Assembly: GCF_017814945.1 (NCBI RefSeq)
Contig: NZ_JAGIPX010000008.1
Span: 124,001 to 188,000, forward strand
Length of the DNA stretch: 64,000 nucleotides
Origin: Paraburkholderia sp. LEh10
GTDB taxonomy: Bacteria; Pseudomonadota; Gammaproteobacteria; Burkholderiales; Burkholderiaceae
Direction: 5' to 3'
In this document: positions 45,846-55,178 of the stretch, one piece after another
How positions within the stretch are numbered: the first letter of the stretch is position 1
Layout of the letters: each line of letters opens with the position of its first letter
The notes under the pieces: model-generated
What the model was told of the DNA's origin: nothing
The model's input: only the letters and a program-made list of their open reading frames with translations
Database searches by the model: none
Program-made: the position numbers and the translations under genes

Positions 45846-47873
45846 CTAAACCATACGGCCGCCACGCATCGCCTCGGCGATCCGCGCGGCGAGCCCTGAA
45901 TCGCGCTGCGTCGGCGTCGCGATCGCGCGCAACAGCACCGCCCGCGCCCCCACCACCTCGACCCGCTCGCGCGCCCTCGTGATCGCCGTATAGACGAGTT
46001 CGCGCGACAACACGCGGCTGAATGTCGACGGCAGCATCAGCACCGCATGCTCGAACTCCGAGCCTTGCGACTTGTGGACCGTCAGCGCGAACGCTGTATC
46101 GTGCGGCGGCAACGCGGCGGGCGACACCGCGCGCAAGCCGCCATCCGCGCTGCGGAAGTACACGCGCAGCGCGCCGTCGGCGCCCGGCAGCGCGATGCCG
46201 ATATCTCCATTGAAAAGCCCCAGTGCATAGTCGTTGCGCGTGACCATGACGGGCCGCCCCGCGAACCACTGCGCGCCCATCGCCAGCGGCACGCGCGCGG
46301 CGCGGCGCACATGCGCTGCCATCGCCGAATTCATCTGATCGACGCCGCGCGGCCCGAGGCGCGTCGCGCACAGGATGCGAAAGCGGTTGAGCGCGTCGAA
46401 AAGCCCGAGCGCGTGGGCCGCCGCGCCCGGGGCGGCCTCTGCGGGTGCGTCGGCAAGCGCTTTGGACAATGCTTGCGCATACGGCGCGAAACCGGCGGCC
46501 AGCCGCTGGATCGTGCGCTCCGAAGGCACCGCTTCGCTGTCTTCGTGGAACGCCGCCGCGCATGGCGCGCAAGGATCGATGACCAGCACCTCCAGCGCTT
46601 GCTGCGCCGCGCCGCGCCGGATCGCGAGCGACAGCCGGCCGATCGCGGAGTCCAGTCCGAAGCGATAGTTGCGCTCGAGCCATACGACGCAATCGGCAAG
46701 CGGCGCGGGCTGCGATTGCGCCTGCGGCGTCTCGTCGGGCGGCATGCTGAACAGGTCTCCGGAGAAAGGCGCCCGCTCTTGATCTGCCGTCGAGGCGGCG
46801 GCAGCCGTGGGCAACGCGGCGCGCAGCCGGTGCTCGTCGAGCTTCAGCGCCGCCGCGATCACGCCGACCCGCTCGCCCGTGAACGCGGGCTGCGCGCTCA
46901 ACTCGGCGAACACGGCGCCCGCCTCGACGGCCGCGAGTTGATCCTTGTCGCCGAGCATCACGAGATGCGTGTCCCGCGCGAGCGCATCGAACAGATGCGC
47001 GGCCATCGCGACGTCGATCATCGACGCCTCGTCGATCACGATCACGTCATACGGCAACGGATTGTCCCGATGATGCCGGAAACGCCCGTCCGGCCCCGTG
47101 CCCAGCAATCGATGCAAGGTGAACGACGTCTGCGGCAAGCGCGCCGCCAGTTCGGGCGGCAGCGAACCGGCCCGCGCGAGCAGCGCCTCCTGCATCCGTT
47201 GCGCCGCTTTGCCCGTCGGCGCGGCGAGCGCAATGCGCAAGTCGGCGCGCGCGTCGAGCAGACAGGCGAGCACGCCGACGACCGTCGTCGTCTTGCCCGT
47301 GCCCGGCCCTCCACTGACGATCGTGAGCCGCCCGGACAGCGCCATCACGGCGGCCACGCGCTGCCAGTCGATCTGATCATCCTGCGGCGGGCCGAAATAG
47401 CGCAGCAGTCGTTCGCTCATGCCGTGGGGCGACCCGCCGTCCGAAACCTGGTCGCCGCGCATGGCTTGCGCATGCGCGACGAGCGACTGCGCGAGCCGCC
47501 GCTCGTAATCGTAGTAACGCGCGAGATATAGCCGCCCCTCGCGGTCGACGACGAGCGGACGCAACGCATGCGCCGGCTGCGCGCCGTCGCTTGCGACGTG
47601 GCTCGCGAGCAATGCGTCGCGCACGTGCTCGACGCCCGCCTCGTAACGCTGCGCGAGTTCCTCGAGCGGCACGCAGACGTGTCCCTCCGACGTCGCGCGG
47701 CTCACGGCGAACGCGGCACGCGCGGCCCAACGCACGCCGTCCGCCGATGCGCCGCCGCGCTGTGCGAGCGCGCTCATGCGCCGCGCAAAGCCTTCCGCGA
47801 GCGCAGTGCTGAAATCCGCGGGCGCGGGCACGTTGACTTCGACATCGGGCAACGTGTGATCGAACGTGCTCAT
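45846..47873 (-). CDS. recD: Exodeoxyribonuclease V subunit RecD
   Basis: This 675-residue 5'-3' helicase is the fast motor of RecBCD. Walker A is GGPGTGKTTTVVGVL, Walker B-like VIVIDEASMIDVAM follows, and the C-terminal SF1B motif TVHKSQGSEFEHAVLM is present. GGAGG precedes the ATG, which overlaps the recB stop by four nt. It is the last gene of the recC-recB-recD operon. Confidence 0.96.
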   Translation of the reverse strand: MSTFDHTLPDVEVNVPAPADFSTALAEGFARRMSALAQRGGASADGVRWAARAAFAVSRATSEGHVCVPLEELAQRYEAGVEHVRDALLASHVASDGAQPAHALRPLVVDREGRLYLARYYDYERRLAQSLVAHAQAMRGDQVSDGGSPHGMSERLLRYFGPPQDDQIDWQRVAAVMALSGRLTIVSGGPGTGKTTTVVGVLACLLDARADLRIALAAPTGKAAQRMQEALLARAGSLPPELAARLPQTSFTLHRLLGTGPDGRFRHHRDNPLPYDVIVIDEASMIDVAMAAHLFDALARDTHLVMLGDKDQLAAVEAGAVFAELSAQPAFTGERVGVIAAALKLDEHRLRAALPTAAAASTADQERAPFSGDLFSMPPDETPQAQSQPAPLADCVVWLERNYRFGLDSAIGRLSLAIRRGAAQQALEVLVIDPCAPCAAAFHEDSEAVPSERTIQRLAAGFAPYAQALSKALADAPAEAAPGAAAHALGLFDALNRFRILCATRLGPRGVDQMNSAMAAHVRRAARVPLAMGAQWFAGRPVMVTRNDYALGLFNGDIGIALPGADGALRVYFRSADGGLRAVSPAALPPHDTAFALTVHKSQGSEFEHAVLMLPSTFSRVLSRELVYTAITRARERVEVVGARAVLLRAIATPTQRDSGLAARIAEAMRGGRMV

Positions 47874-50800
47874 TGCGTGCCTCCGTCCATCAGCGCATCA
47901 AGCGCGGCGACAAGCGCGTAGTCGGGCCGCCGCGCGTGAACGCCCGCCGCATGATCCCCCTCGCGCCACCGGGGCCGCACGCCGCGCACGAACAGATACA
48001 GATAACCGCCAACGTGTCTCTCATAGTCATAACCAGCAACGCGTACGCGCAGGTAGCGATGCAGCGCGACCGTATAAAGCAGCGCCTGCAAGTGATACGC
48101 GTGGCTCGCCATCGCTTCATCGAGCGGCGCGGCGGCATAGTCTTCGCGCGTGTCGCCGAGATGGTTGGATTTCCAGTCGATCACCCAGAAGCGCCCCTCG
48201 TGCTCGACGATCAGGTCGATGAATCCCTTGACGAAGCCCCGCAGCGCGCCCGATTCGAGCACGACATCGGGACAGCCGTGCGCGGCGAGCAACACGCGCA
48301 GGGCCGGAAATTCCAGCGACGCCGCCGAAAACAGGAACTCCAGCTCGTTGAGCCGGCGCTTCGGATCGAGCGCGGCGAGTGTCATGCCGGGCACGAGTTC
48401 GGTATTCACCACATCACCCAGCAGACGATGCATCATCGCAGGCAAGCGCTGCGCGAGTTCGGGCGCGGCAGGCGCGGGCCGCTCGTGAAGCGCGCGCTCG
48501 ATCGCATGCGCCCATGTGCTGCGATCGGAGAAATCGGCGAGTTCGAACATCCGGTGCAGGCACTCGCCCGCCGCCGCGCCGCGCGGAAACGCGAGGATAT
48601 CGTCGGGCGCGAGCTCGACGGGCACCGACGTTGCATCGAACGATGGCGCGTTCGGCGCAGCCGGCAGATCGGCGAGTTCGTCGTGATCGGGACGCGCTTC
48701 ATCGCTTGCAGCGGAGGGATCGTCCGCGCGCGAACCTGCGGCGATCAGCGAACTGAAACTTGCCAGCCGCCACGCGTCGCGCAACGTGCGCCCATTCGTG
48801 CGCGCACGCATGAGGGCGCCGCTTTCGGCGATGGTTTCGAGCGGCACGCGGCGCGCGACGGACGGCAACGGGCCGACGGCCACCGGCCCGCCCTCGAGCG
48901 CTTGCCAATGCTGATAGATGACGGCTTCATCGGCTGGCGTCGCAAGCCATTCGTCGAATTCGCGCCCGCTGCCCGCGACGAGCCAGTTCAGCACGCTGCG
49001 TGCGGATTCCTTCGTCGAGCGCGACGACAGATAGGTCCCCGCCACCTGGTAGCAGCGATACACGGCCCGCGTCAGCGCGACATAAATGAGCCGCGCCCGC
49101 TCGGCCGCCTGCTCGCGCGCGGCCTGGCGGCTCGCGTGCCCCGCCTGCTCGTCGTCACAGCCGTAGTGAAGGACGGCCGCGCCATCGGCGTCATGATATT
49201 CGCGCGCATCGGGCAAGCCCGACGACGGCGGCTCGCGCATGCTGCCGTCGTTGAGAAACGGACAGAACACGACGGCATATTCGAGCCCCTTCGACTTGTG
49301 CACGGTCACGATCTGCACGAGATTACGATCCGATTCGAGCCGCAGTTGCGCCTCCTCGCCGCCGCGGCCGCCACCCGCGCGCTGCGCGGCGAGCCAGCGC
49401 AGCGTCGGCGCGATGCCCGGCTGCGTTGCGGCGCGCGCCTGCACAAGCTCGGCGAGATGGTTGACATTGGTCAGGCGGCGCTCGCCGTCCGCGCCCGCGA
49501 CGAGGCGCTGCGCCACGCGCAAATCGCGCATCAGCGTGCGCCACATCACCGCGAAGCCGCGTTCGTGCCATAGCGAGCGGTAACGCGAAAAGCGCTCGAC
49601 CCAGCTCATCGCGTCGACGGACTGCGCCGCACCGGACGGCGTGGACGTGGCGTCGTCGATCTGCTCGAGCCGCCACAACGAAGCGGCGTCGAGACCGAAC
49701 CAGTCCGTTGCGAGCGCGGCGCGCAGGCGGCGCAAGTCGCCCGGCGTATCGACGGCGCATAGCACGCGCTCGATCTGCTCCGCGTCGAGCGACTCGAACA
49801 CCGACGCCTGCGCGAGTTCGACGCTGCCGACGCCCCACGCAGACAGCACGCGCTTGATCAGACTGCCCTGCTTGTGTGTCTGCACGAGCACGGCGATATC
49901 GCCGGGCGCAAGCGGCTTGTCGCCGATCGTGACGTTGCCCTCGCGCGCGCCGCGCAACAGCCGCACGATCTCCGCCGCGCACGCCTCGCCTGCCTCGCGC
50001 TGCGCGTCGCGCCTCGTCAATGCCGCATCCCCTTGCGGCAGCGTCCAGATGCGGAAGTCGCCGGCTGGCCCGGCGCGATCCGCGAACGGCGGCCGCGGGC
50101 GCTCGCCTGCGCGCACCGGCTGGTAGTCGAGCCCTTCGAGCACGAACGCCCGAGGGTTTGCTTCGAAGAAGCGGTTGCAGGCTTCGACGATGGGCGCCGT
50201 CGAACGCTGGTTGACGGCGAGCGTATAGCGCGCCGACGCCCTTGCGCGCGCAGCGAGATAGGTGTGCAGATCCGCGGCGCGGAAACTGTAGATCGCCTGC
50301 TTCGGATCGCCGACCAGAAACAGCGGCCCGGCGGGCGCAAAGATGCGGTTGAAGATCGCGAACTGTAGCGGATCGGTATCCTGGAACTCGTCGATCAGCG
50401 CGGCGGGATAGCGCGCGCGCAACGCATCGGCGAGCCATACATGCGTGGACAGCGCCCGATGCAGATTCGACAGCAGATCGTCGAACGACACGACGCGCCG
50501 CGTGCGCTTTCGCGCCGTCAATTCGCTGGGCGCATAGTCGAGCCACTTCTGCACGAGGCCCAGCCAGCGCGCGCGCTGCGCGGCTTCCGCCGCCAAAGCC
50601 GCGGCCGCCAGTTCTTCGGCGGCGACGAAGAACGGATGCGCGGGCGGCTCGAACTTCACCTTCGTGCCCTTCGCGAGCGCGCTTGCCGTGAGTTTCAACG
50701 CGGCCTTCGGCGGCGCCGCGTGACAATCGTCCTGCGCGAAATAGTCGCTCCACGCGGCTATCGCGGCGCCGATGGCTTCGGGCTTGTGCGAGTTCTGCTT

Positions 50801-51586
50801 CAGACGCTCTTGCGCGTCTTCGAGCAGGCGCACGATGGTGTCGCGTCCGGCGAGCCACATCTCGCACACGACACTAAAGCGCTCACGTACTGCTTGCGGC
50901 GCATCCGCTTGTGGTTCATCGAGATCGCCCCAGCGCAATTGCGCCAACGGTTTCTTCAGGCGCCGCGCAAGCTGTTCGTCGAGCGACGCCGGGCCTGCAC
51001 GCTTTTCGACGAGCCATGCCGCGAACGAAGGATGCGCAGCCGCGACGGGCTCGACCTGCTCGCGCCAGAAATCGGCCGCGAGTTCGAAGCGCAGCGCAGC
51101 GTCGTCGGCTTCCATCTCGAATGCGAACGGCATCGCGGCGGCAAACGGCGCTTCCTGCAATGCGCGCTGGCAGAATGCGTGGATCGTGTGAATCGCGGCC
51201 TGATCGAACGTGCGCAGCGCGCGGCGCACGACTTTCGCGGCCGCTTCCAGATCAGCGCCGCGTGCTTCGGACAGCGTCGTTTCAAACAGCCTGATGATGA
51301 ACGGATCACCGCCGTCGTCGCCCGTTTCGATCGCGCGCTGGACTTCCGCAAGCCGGCCGCGAATGCGCTCGTGCAACTCGGCCGTCGCCGCTTTCGTAAA
51401 GGTCACGACGAGAATCTGATCCGCGCTCAGATTCTTCTCCAGCAAGAGCCGCACATAGAGCGCGCAGATGTTCCACGTCTTGCCCGTTCCCGCCGATGCC
51501 TCGATCTGATTGACGCCGTCGAGATCGCACGCGAACACGTCGAGCTCTTGCGCGGCGAGCGCATGCGTCCACACAGCGCCCGTCAT
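47870..51586 (-). CDS. recB: Exodeoxyribonuclease V subunit RecB
   Basis: This 1238-residue UvrD-like helicase and nuclease processes DNA ends. Walker A is ASAGTGKTWNICALYVRL, motif II and others include LIDEFQDTDPLQFAIFNRIF and TVHKSKGLEYAVVF. The C-terminal nuclease active site is visible in VIDWKSNHLG (Asp and Lys of the D-x-K motif). I chose the start MTGAVWTHALA at 51586 with GAGGAG seven nt upstream; a longer frame is not supported. It overlaps recC by four nt. Confidence 0.96.
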   Translation of the reverse strand: MTGAVWTHALAAQELDVFACDLDGVNQIEASAGTGKTWNICALYVRLLLEKNLSADQILVVTFTKAATAELHERIRGRLAEVQRAIETGDDGGDPFIIRLFETTLSEARGADLEAAAKVVRRALRTFDQAAIHTIHAFCQRALQEAPFAAAMPFAFEMEADDAALRFELAADFWREQVEPVAAAHPSFAAWLVEKRAGPASLDEQLARRLKKPLAQLRWGDLDEPQADAPQAVRERFSVVCEMWLAGRDTIVRLLEDAQERLKQNSHKPEAIGAAIAAWSDYFAQDDCHAAPPKAALKLTASALAKGTKVKFEPPAHPFFVAAEELAAAALAAEAAQRARWLGLVQKWLDYAPSELTARKRTRRVVSFDDLLSNLHRALSTHVWLADALRARYPAALIDEFQDTDPLQFAIFNRIFAPAGPLFLVGDPKQAIYSFRAADLHTYLAARARASARYTLAVNQRSTAPIVEACNRFFEANPRAFVLEGLDYQPVRAGERPRPPFADRAGPAGDFRIWTLPQGDAALTRRDAQREAGEACAAEIVRLLRGAREGNVTIGDKPLAPGDIAVLVQTHKQGSLIKRVLSAWGVGSVELAQASVFESLDAEQIERVLCAVDTPGDLRRLRAALATDWFGLDAASLWRLEQIDDATSTPSGAAQSVDAMSWVERFSRYRSLWHERGFAVMWRTLMRDLRVAQRLVAGADGERRLTNVNHLAELVQARAATQPGIAPTLRWLAAQRAGGGRGGEEAQLRLESDRNLVQIVTVHKSKGLEYAVVFCPFLNDGSMREPPSSGLPDAREYHDADGAAVLHYGCDDEQAGHASRQAAREQAAERARLIYVALTRAVYRCYQVAGTYLSSRSTKESARSVLNWLVAGSGREFDEWLATPADEAVIYQHWQALEGGPVAVGPLPSVARRVPLETIAESGALMRARTNGRTLRDAWRLASFSSLIAAGSRADDPSAASDEARPDHDELADLPAAPNAPSFDATSVPVELAPDDILAFPRGAAAGECLHRMFELADFSDRSTWAHAIERALHERPAPAAPELAQRLPAMMHRLLGDVVNTELVPGMTLAALDPKRRLNELEFLFSAASLEFPALRVLLAAHGCPDVVLESGALRGFVKGFIDLIVEHEGRFWVIDWKSNHLGDTREDYAAAPLDEAMASHAYHLQALLYTVALHRYLRVRVAGYDYERHVGGYLYLFVRGVRPRWREGDHAAGVHARRPDYALVAALDALMDGGTQ

Positions 51587-54500
51587 GACGCGCTCCTCAA
51601 ATGCGCGACGAGCGGCTTGAAGACCAGCGACGCCAACGTGCCGAACGGCTCGTCGAGCGTAAGCTGCCTGCCGCGAAACGCGATGCGCAACGCGGCGTCG
51701 TCGGATTCGCCGCGCACGCGGTCGCTGATCCATGCGCCTTGCGCAGCGGAATCGCTATCGCTGATCTTCGCCCACGCGCTCTTCGGGAAGAAGCGCAACG
51801 GAAACGCGCGCCCCGCCCTGAACAGAGCGGCAAGCGGCGCAAGCTGATCGAGCGGGCTCGCGACGGGCGCGAACTCGAACGACTCGCCGCTTGCATGCCA
51901 GACGGTGCGCCGCGGACCATCGGGCAACGCCGCGCAGTAGACGAGGTGCGAAAGCCACGCGCCGAGATAGTCACGCGCGCCAGGCCTTGCGTAACGAAAC
52001 ACGACTTGCCCCGTCTGTGTCAGCAGATTGAGCGTGCCCTGCAATTGCAGCGGACCTTGTGCAATGTCGCGCAACCGCGCGTCGTAGGCGCCGAACAGCG
52101 CCACGCCTTCGGTGTCGGGCCAGCGCGCGTCGATGTCGAGCGTAAAGGGCAAGCGCGTCACGCCCGACGCCACTTCGCGCCGCACGCGTTGCGCGAGCCC
52201 GCGCAAGGCCGACAGCTCGCGCGAGCGCCACACGGCGCCCGTCGCGCCGCCCGGCAGTTCGGGACTCGCTTCCGCGACCCGGCGCACGCGCTCGAACGCT
52301 TCGTCTTCCAGGCCGCCGTCGAGCAACGCGGGCAACAGGCGCTCCGCGAGCGCATCGCGGCCTGCGTAGTCGAGCTCGAACGGTTCCATGTCGAGCAGTT
52401 CGCCTTGCACATCGGAAAGCACGATGCCGAGGCGGTCGCGCAGCAACGCGCGCGCGGGATGCCGCCAGAAGCGCTGGAAGTCGTCGAACGCGACACTTTC
52501 GCGCGGCTCGGCGGGCAGCGGCGCATCGAAGAATGGCGCGACGGCATCGCGCGGCGGATCGGCCAGCAATGCGGCCAGTTCCGCGCGGTCGGCGTCGTAG
52601 GTGAAGAGGCCGCTCTTCGCGTTGAAATACTCTGAAGCGAATGGCTGCAACGGATGCTCGACAATGAACGCCCGGCGCGCCGCATCGAGTTCCGCGGGTG
52701 ACGCATCCTCTTCGGACGACACGCGCGCGAGGTGATCGAGCAGTTCATCGACGAGCGCGGCGGGCGGCAACGGCGCATTGTCGCGGATGCTTCGCCCTGT
52801 GTAGGCGATCAGCAACCGGTCCTGCGCCGCCAGCAGAAGATCGAGAAACAGATTGCGTTCGTCGTCGCGGCGCTGACGGTCGCCTGCCTTGCCGAATTCC
52901 GCCATCAGATCGAACTCGTCGGCGCGCGCGAGACTCGGCAGCACGCCGTCATCCATGCCGAGCAGGCAAACCACTCGAAACGGCAAGCCGCGCAGACTGG
53001 TCAGCGACGAAAACGTGACGCTGCCCCATGGCACGCCGCCGCGCGCCGGGTCGTCGAGTGCTTCGGACAACGCCGTGCGCACCACGGCCGCGGGCAATGC
53101 AATGTCCCCCGCGCCCACGCTCATCGCGTCGCTGATCGCGTCGATCGCGTCGCGCACAGTGGACACCGTATCGGCATGATCGACACCGCCGTCGAAGCAG
53201 CGGCCCAGCACTTCGAGCAGCAACTGCGTCCATTCGACGGGCGTCATGTCGTCGGCGCAACGGCGAGCGAATGCATCCACGTCGTCGACGAAACTCGCGA
53301 GCCGCCCGAGCAGCTCGGCGTCCGAGCCGTCGGCACCTTCGATGGGCAGCCACGCGTCGACGGGCGCGCCGCCTTCGGGCATCGCGTAGCCGAGAAAGAG
53401 GCGTGTGAGCGCGTCGGCGAACGTGTGGCGCGCGACGGGAATCGCGCTGTCGGCGCGCGGCTCGGGCGCCAGACCGCGCCGCGCGCCCGCCGCCGCGAGC
53501 CATTCCTGAATGTCTTCGAGGGCTGCCGCGTCGATGCCGTAGCGCGCGGCGACAGCATCCACGCGCAGCCATTCGATCAGCTCCGGCGCACCGACATTGC
53601 GTTCGGGCAACGCGAGCCAGTCGAGCAGCACGCGCGCAACGGAGTTCGCCTGCGAAGGCGGCAAGCCCGTGATGCGGTAGGGAATGCGGCGCGTGTCGCC
53701 AACGGGCGCGGTGCCGAATACGGCATCGATCAACGGCCCCGCTGCGCCGAGGTCGGGAAACGCGACGAGCACGTCCGAAGGCTGCAAATCGTCGAACTCG
53801 TCGAACCAGCCCAGCAGCCGGTCGTGCAGCACTTCGAGCTGACGCGCGAGGCTGTGGCACACGTGCACTTCGATGCCGCGCGCTTCGGGCTTTGCGGCGA
53901 GCGCGCGTTCGCTCTGCAGATCGAGCATCGCGTTCTGCACGGCGGCGAGCCACGTGGGCGCGGCGTTCTCCACGAAACCTGAGGCCTCACCCGACGCCGC
54001 GCTCTCCGTCAGCTCATGCAACATGTGCAATTGCGCCTGCGTCTGCCGGCCCCATTCCGCGAGCAACGGATGACCGACTTCCTGATAGTCGAGCTGGCCC
54101 GCCGCATCGAGCGCTTCCGCCCGGCCCACGCTGACGATGTCGAACCAGAACTCGCGGCACGGGTTCATCACGTACAGACGCACGTCGATCCAGCGCGACA
54201 GTTCGCGCAACAGCGCGACGTGCAAGGGCGGCATGGTCGGCAGCGCGAACACGCTCACCGCCTCGGGCCACTCGGCCTTCGCGATCGCATCGAGATCGAG
54301 CGTGCGGACTTCGTCGAGAAAGCGATAGGCGGGCGGCGTGGCGGCGTCCGCCGCGTGCGCGTCGCCTGCCACCTCGCCGAGCAGCGTGCGCCATAGCGCG
54401 CCCTGCCAGCGCTCGTCCTCGCGCGCCGCGGCGCTCGCGCCCATCAGACGCGGGCCCGTGTCGGGCGTATGGGCGGCATCGCCCGCCGCGCCGCCCGCGA

Positions 54501-54966
54501 AAATCGAACCGCCCTTCTGCCATTGCAGCAGCCATTCGGCACGATAGGTCAGATAGTGATCGAGCACCGTCGCGACGCGGCGCGCGAGTTCATAGCGCAT
54601 TGGTGCGTCGGCGGCATCGAGATAGCTGCGCAAGCGTGGTGACGCATTCCAGGGCCGTGCTTCGTCCGCGTCGCCAAGCAGACGGTAGCAGCGCCACACG
54701 AGCCGGTCCGGCGCAAAAGGCGACCGCGGCGGCACGTCGATCACGCCACCGATCTGCGACCACAGCCATTGCGCGAGATAGCCGAAGTGGATGTTCGCGC
54801 ACACGCCCTGGCGCGCGGCGATATCGAGTTCCAGCCGGCGCCGCACGGCTGCGCTCGGCACGATCACCGGTTGCGCCGTCCACGGACTGGAGGGCTGCTC
54901 GCTGAGCCCGTCGAGCAGCGCGCCGACGAGCACATCGTACCGGTTCGAATAGAAAAGCTGGAGCAT
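51583..54966 (-). CDS. recC: Exodeoxyribonuclease V subunit RecC
   Basis: This 1127-residue subunit holds the complex together, splits the strands and recognises Chi. Its N-terminus MLQLFYSNRYDVLVGALLDG is typical of RecC, as is DVLVAFPDLGAAGPLIDAVF in the inactive helicase-like half. The N-terminal ATG at 54966 has no strong ribosome site. It is the first gene of the operon, divergent from a FUSC transporter gene. Confidence 0.95.
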   Translation of the reverse strand: MLQLFYSNRYDVLVGALLDGLSEQPSSPWTAQPVIVPSAAVRRRLELDIAARQGVCANIHFGYLAQWLWSQIGGVIDVPPRSPFAPDRLVWRCYRLLGDADEARPWNASPRLRSYLDAADAPMRYELARRVATVLDHYLTYRAEWLLQWQKGGSIFAGGAAGDAAHTPDTGPRLMGASAAAREDERWQGALWRTLLGEVAGDAHAADAATPPAYRFLDEVRTLDLDAIAKAEWPEAVSVFALPTMPPLHVALLRELSRWIDVRLYVMNPCREFWFDIVSVGRAEALDAAGQLDYQEVGHPLLAEWGRQTQAQLHMLHELTESAASGEASGFVENAAPTWLAAVQNAMLDLQSERALAAKPEARGIEVHVCHSLARQLEVLHDRLLGWFDEFDDLQPSDVLVAFPDLGAAGPLIDAVFGTAPVGDTRRIPYRITGLPPSQANSVARVLLDWLALPERNVGAPELIEWLRVDAVAARYGIDAAALEDIQEWLAAAGARRGLAPEPRADSAIPVARHTFADALTRLFLGYAMPEGGAPVDAWLPIEGADGSDAELLGRLASFVDDVDAFARRCADDMTPVEWTQLLLEVLGRCFDGGVDHADTVSTVRDAIDAISDAMSVGAGDIALPAAVVRTALSEALDDPARGGVPWGSVTFSSLTSLRGLPFRVVCLLGMDDGVLPSLARADEFDLMAEFGKAGDRQRRDDERNLFLDLLLAAQDRLLIAYTGRSIRDNAPLPPAALVDELLDHLARVSSEEDASPAELDAARRAFIVEHPLQPFASEYFNAKSGLFTYDADRAELAALLADPPRDAVAPFFDAPLPAEPRESVAFDDFQRFWRHPARALLRDRLGIVLSDVQGELLDMEPFELDYAGRDALAERLLPALLDGGLEDEAFERVRRVAEASPELPGGATGAVWRSRELSALRGLAQRVRREVASGVTRLPFTLDIDARWPDTEGVALFGAYDARLRDIAQGPLQLQGTLNLLTQTGQVVFRYARPGARDYLGAWLSHLVYCAALPDGPRRTVWHASGESFEFAPVASPLDQLAPLAALFRAGRAFPLRFFPKSAWAKISDSDSAAQGAWISDRVRGESDDAALRIAFRGRQLTLDEPFGTLASLVFKPLVAHLRSAS

Positions 54967-55178
54967 GGAGCAGCGCGAACGTGCGGCCCGGCGCTTGCGC
55001 GCAAGACCTGGTCAAGAAAGGATGCGACAGCATATCAAACGCATTCGGCATCACGAAACCTGGCCATTCGGCCAATGTTGCGGGCATGGACAAATCAGTT
55101 AGACTCGACGGCAGTTTGGGCTGGGAACGACCCAGACTGCTTCATCCACGTACAGACGAGAAACATCAGCCAGTCGCG

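Noticed and set aside
45846..54966. recC-recB-recD as part of a defence island
   Set aside because: The order and overlaps are the normal housekeeping arrangement, and no defence genes flank it.
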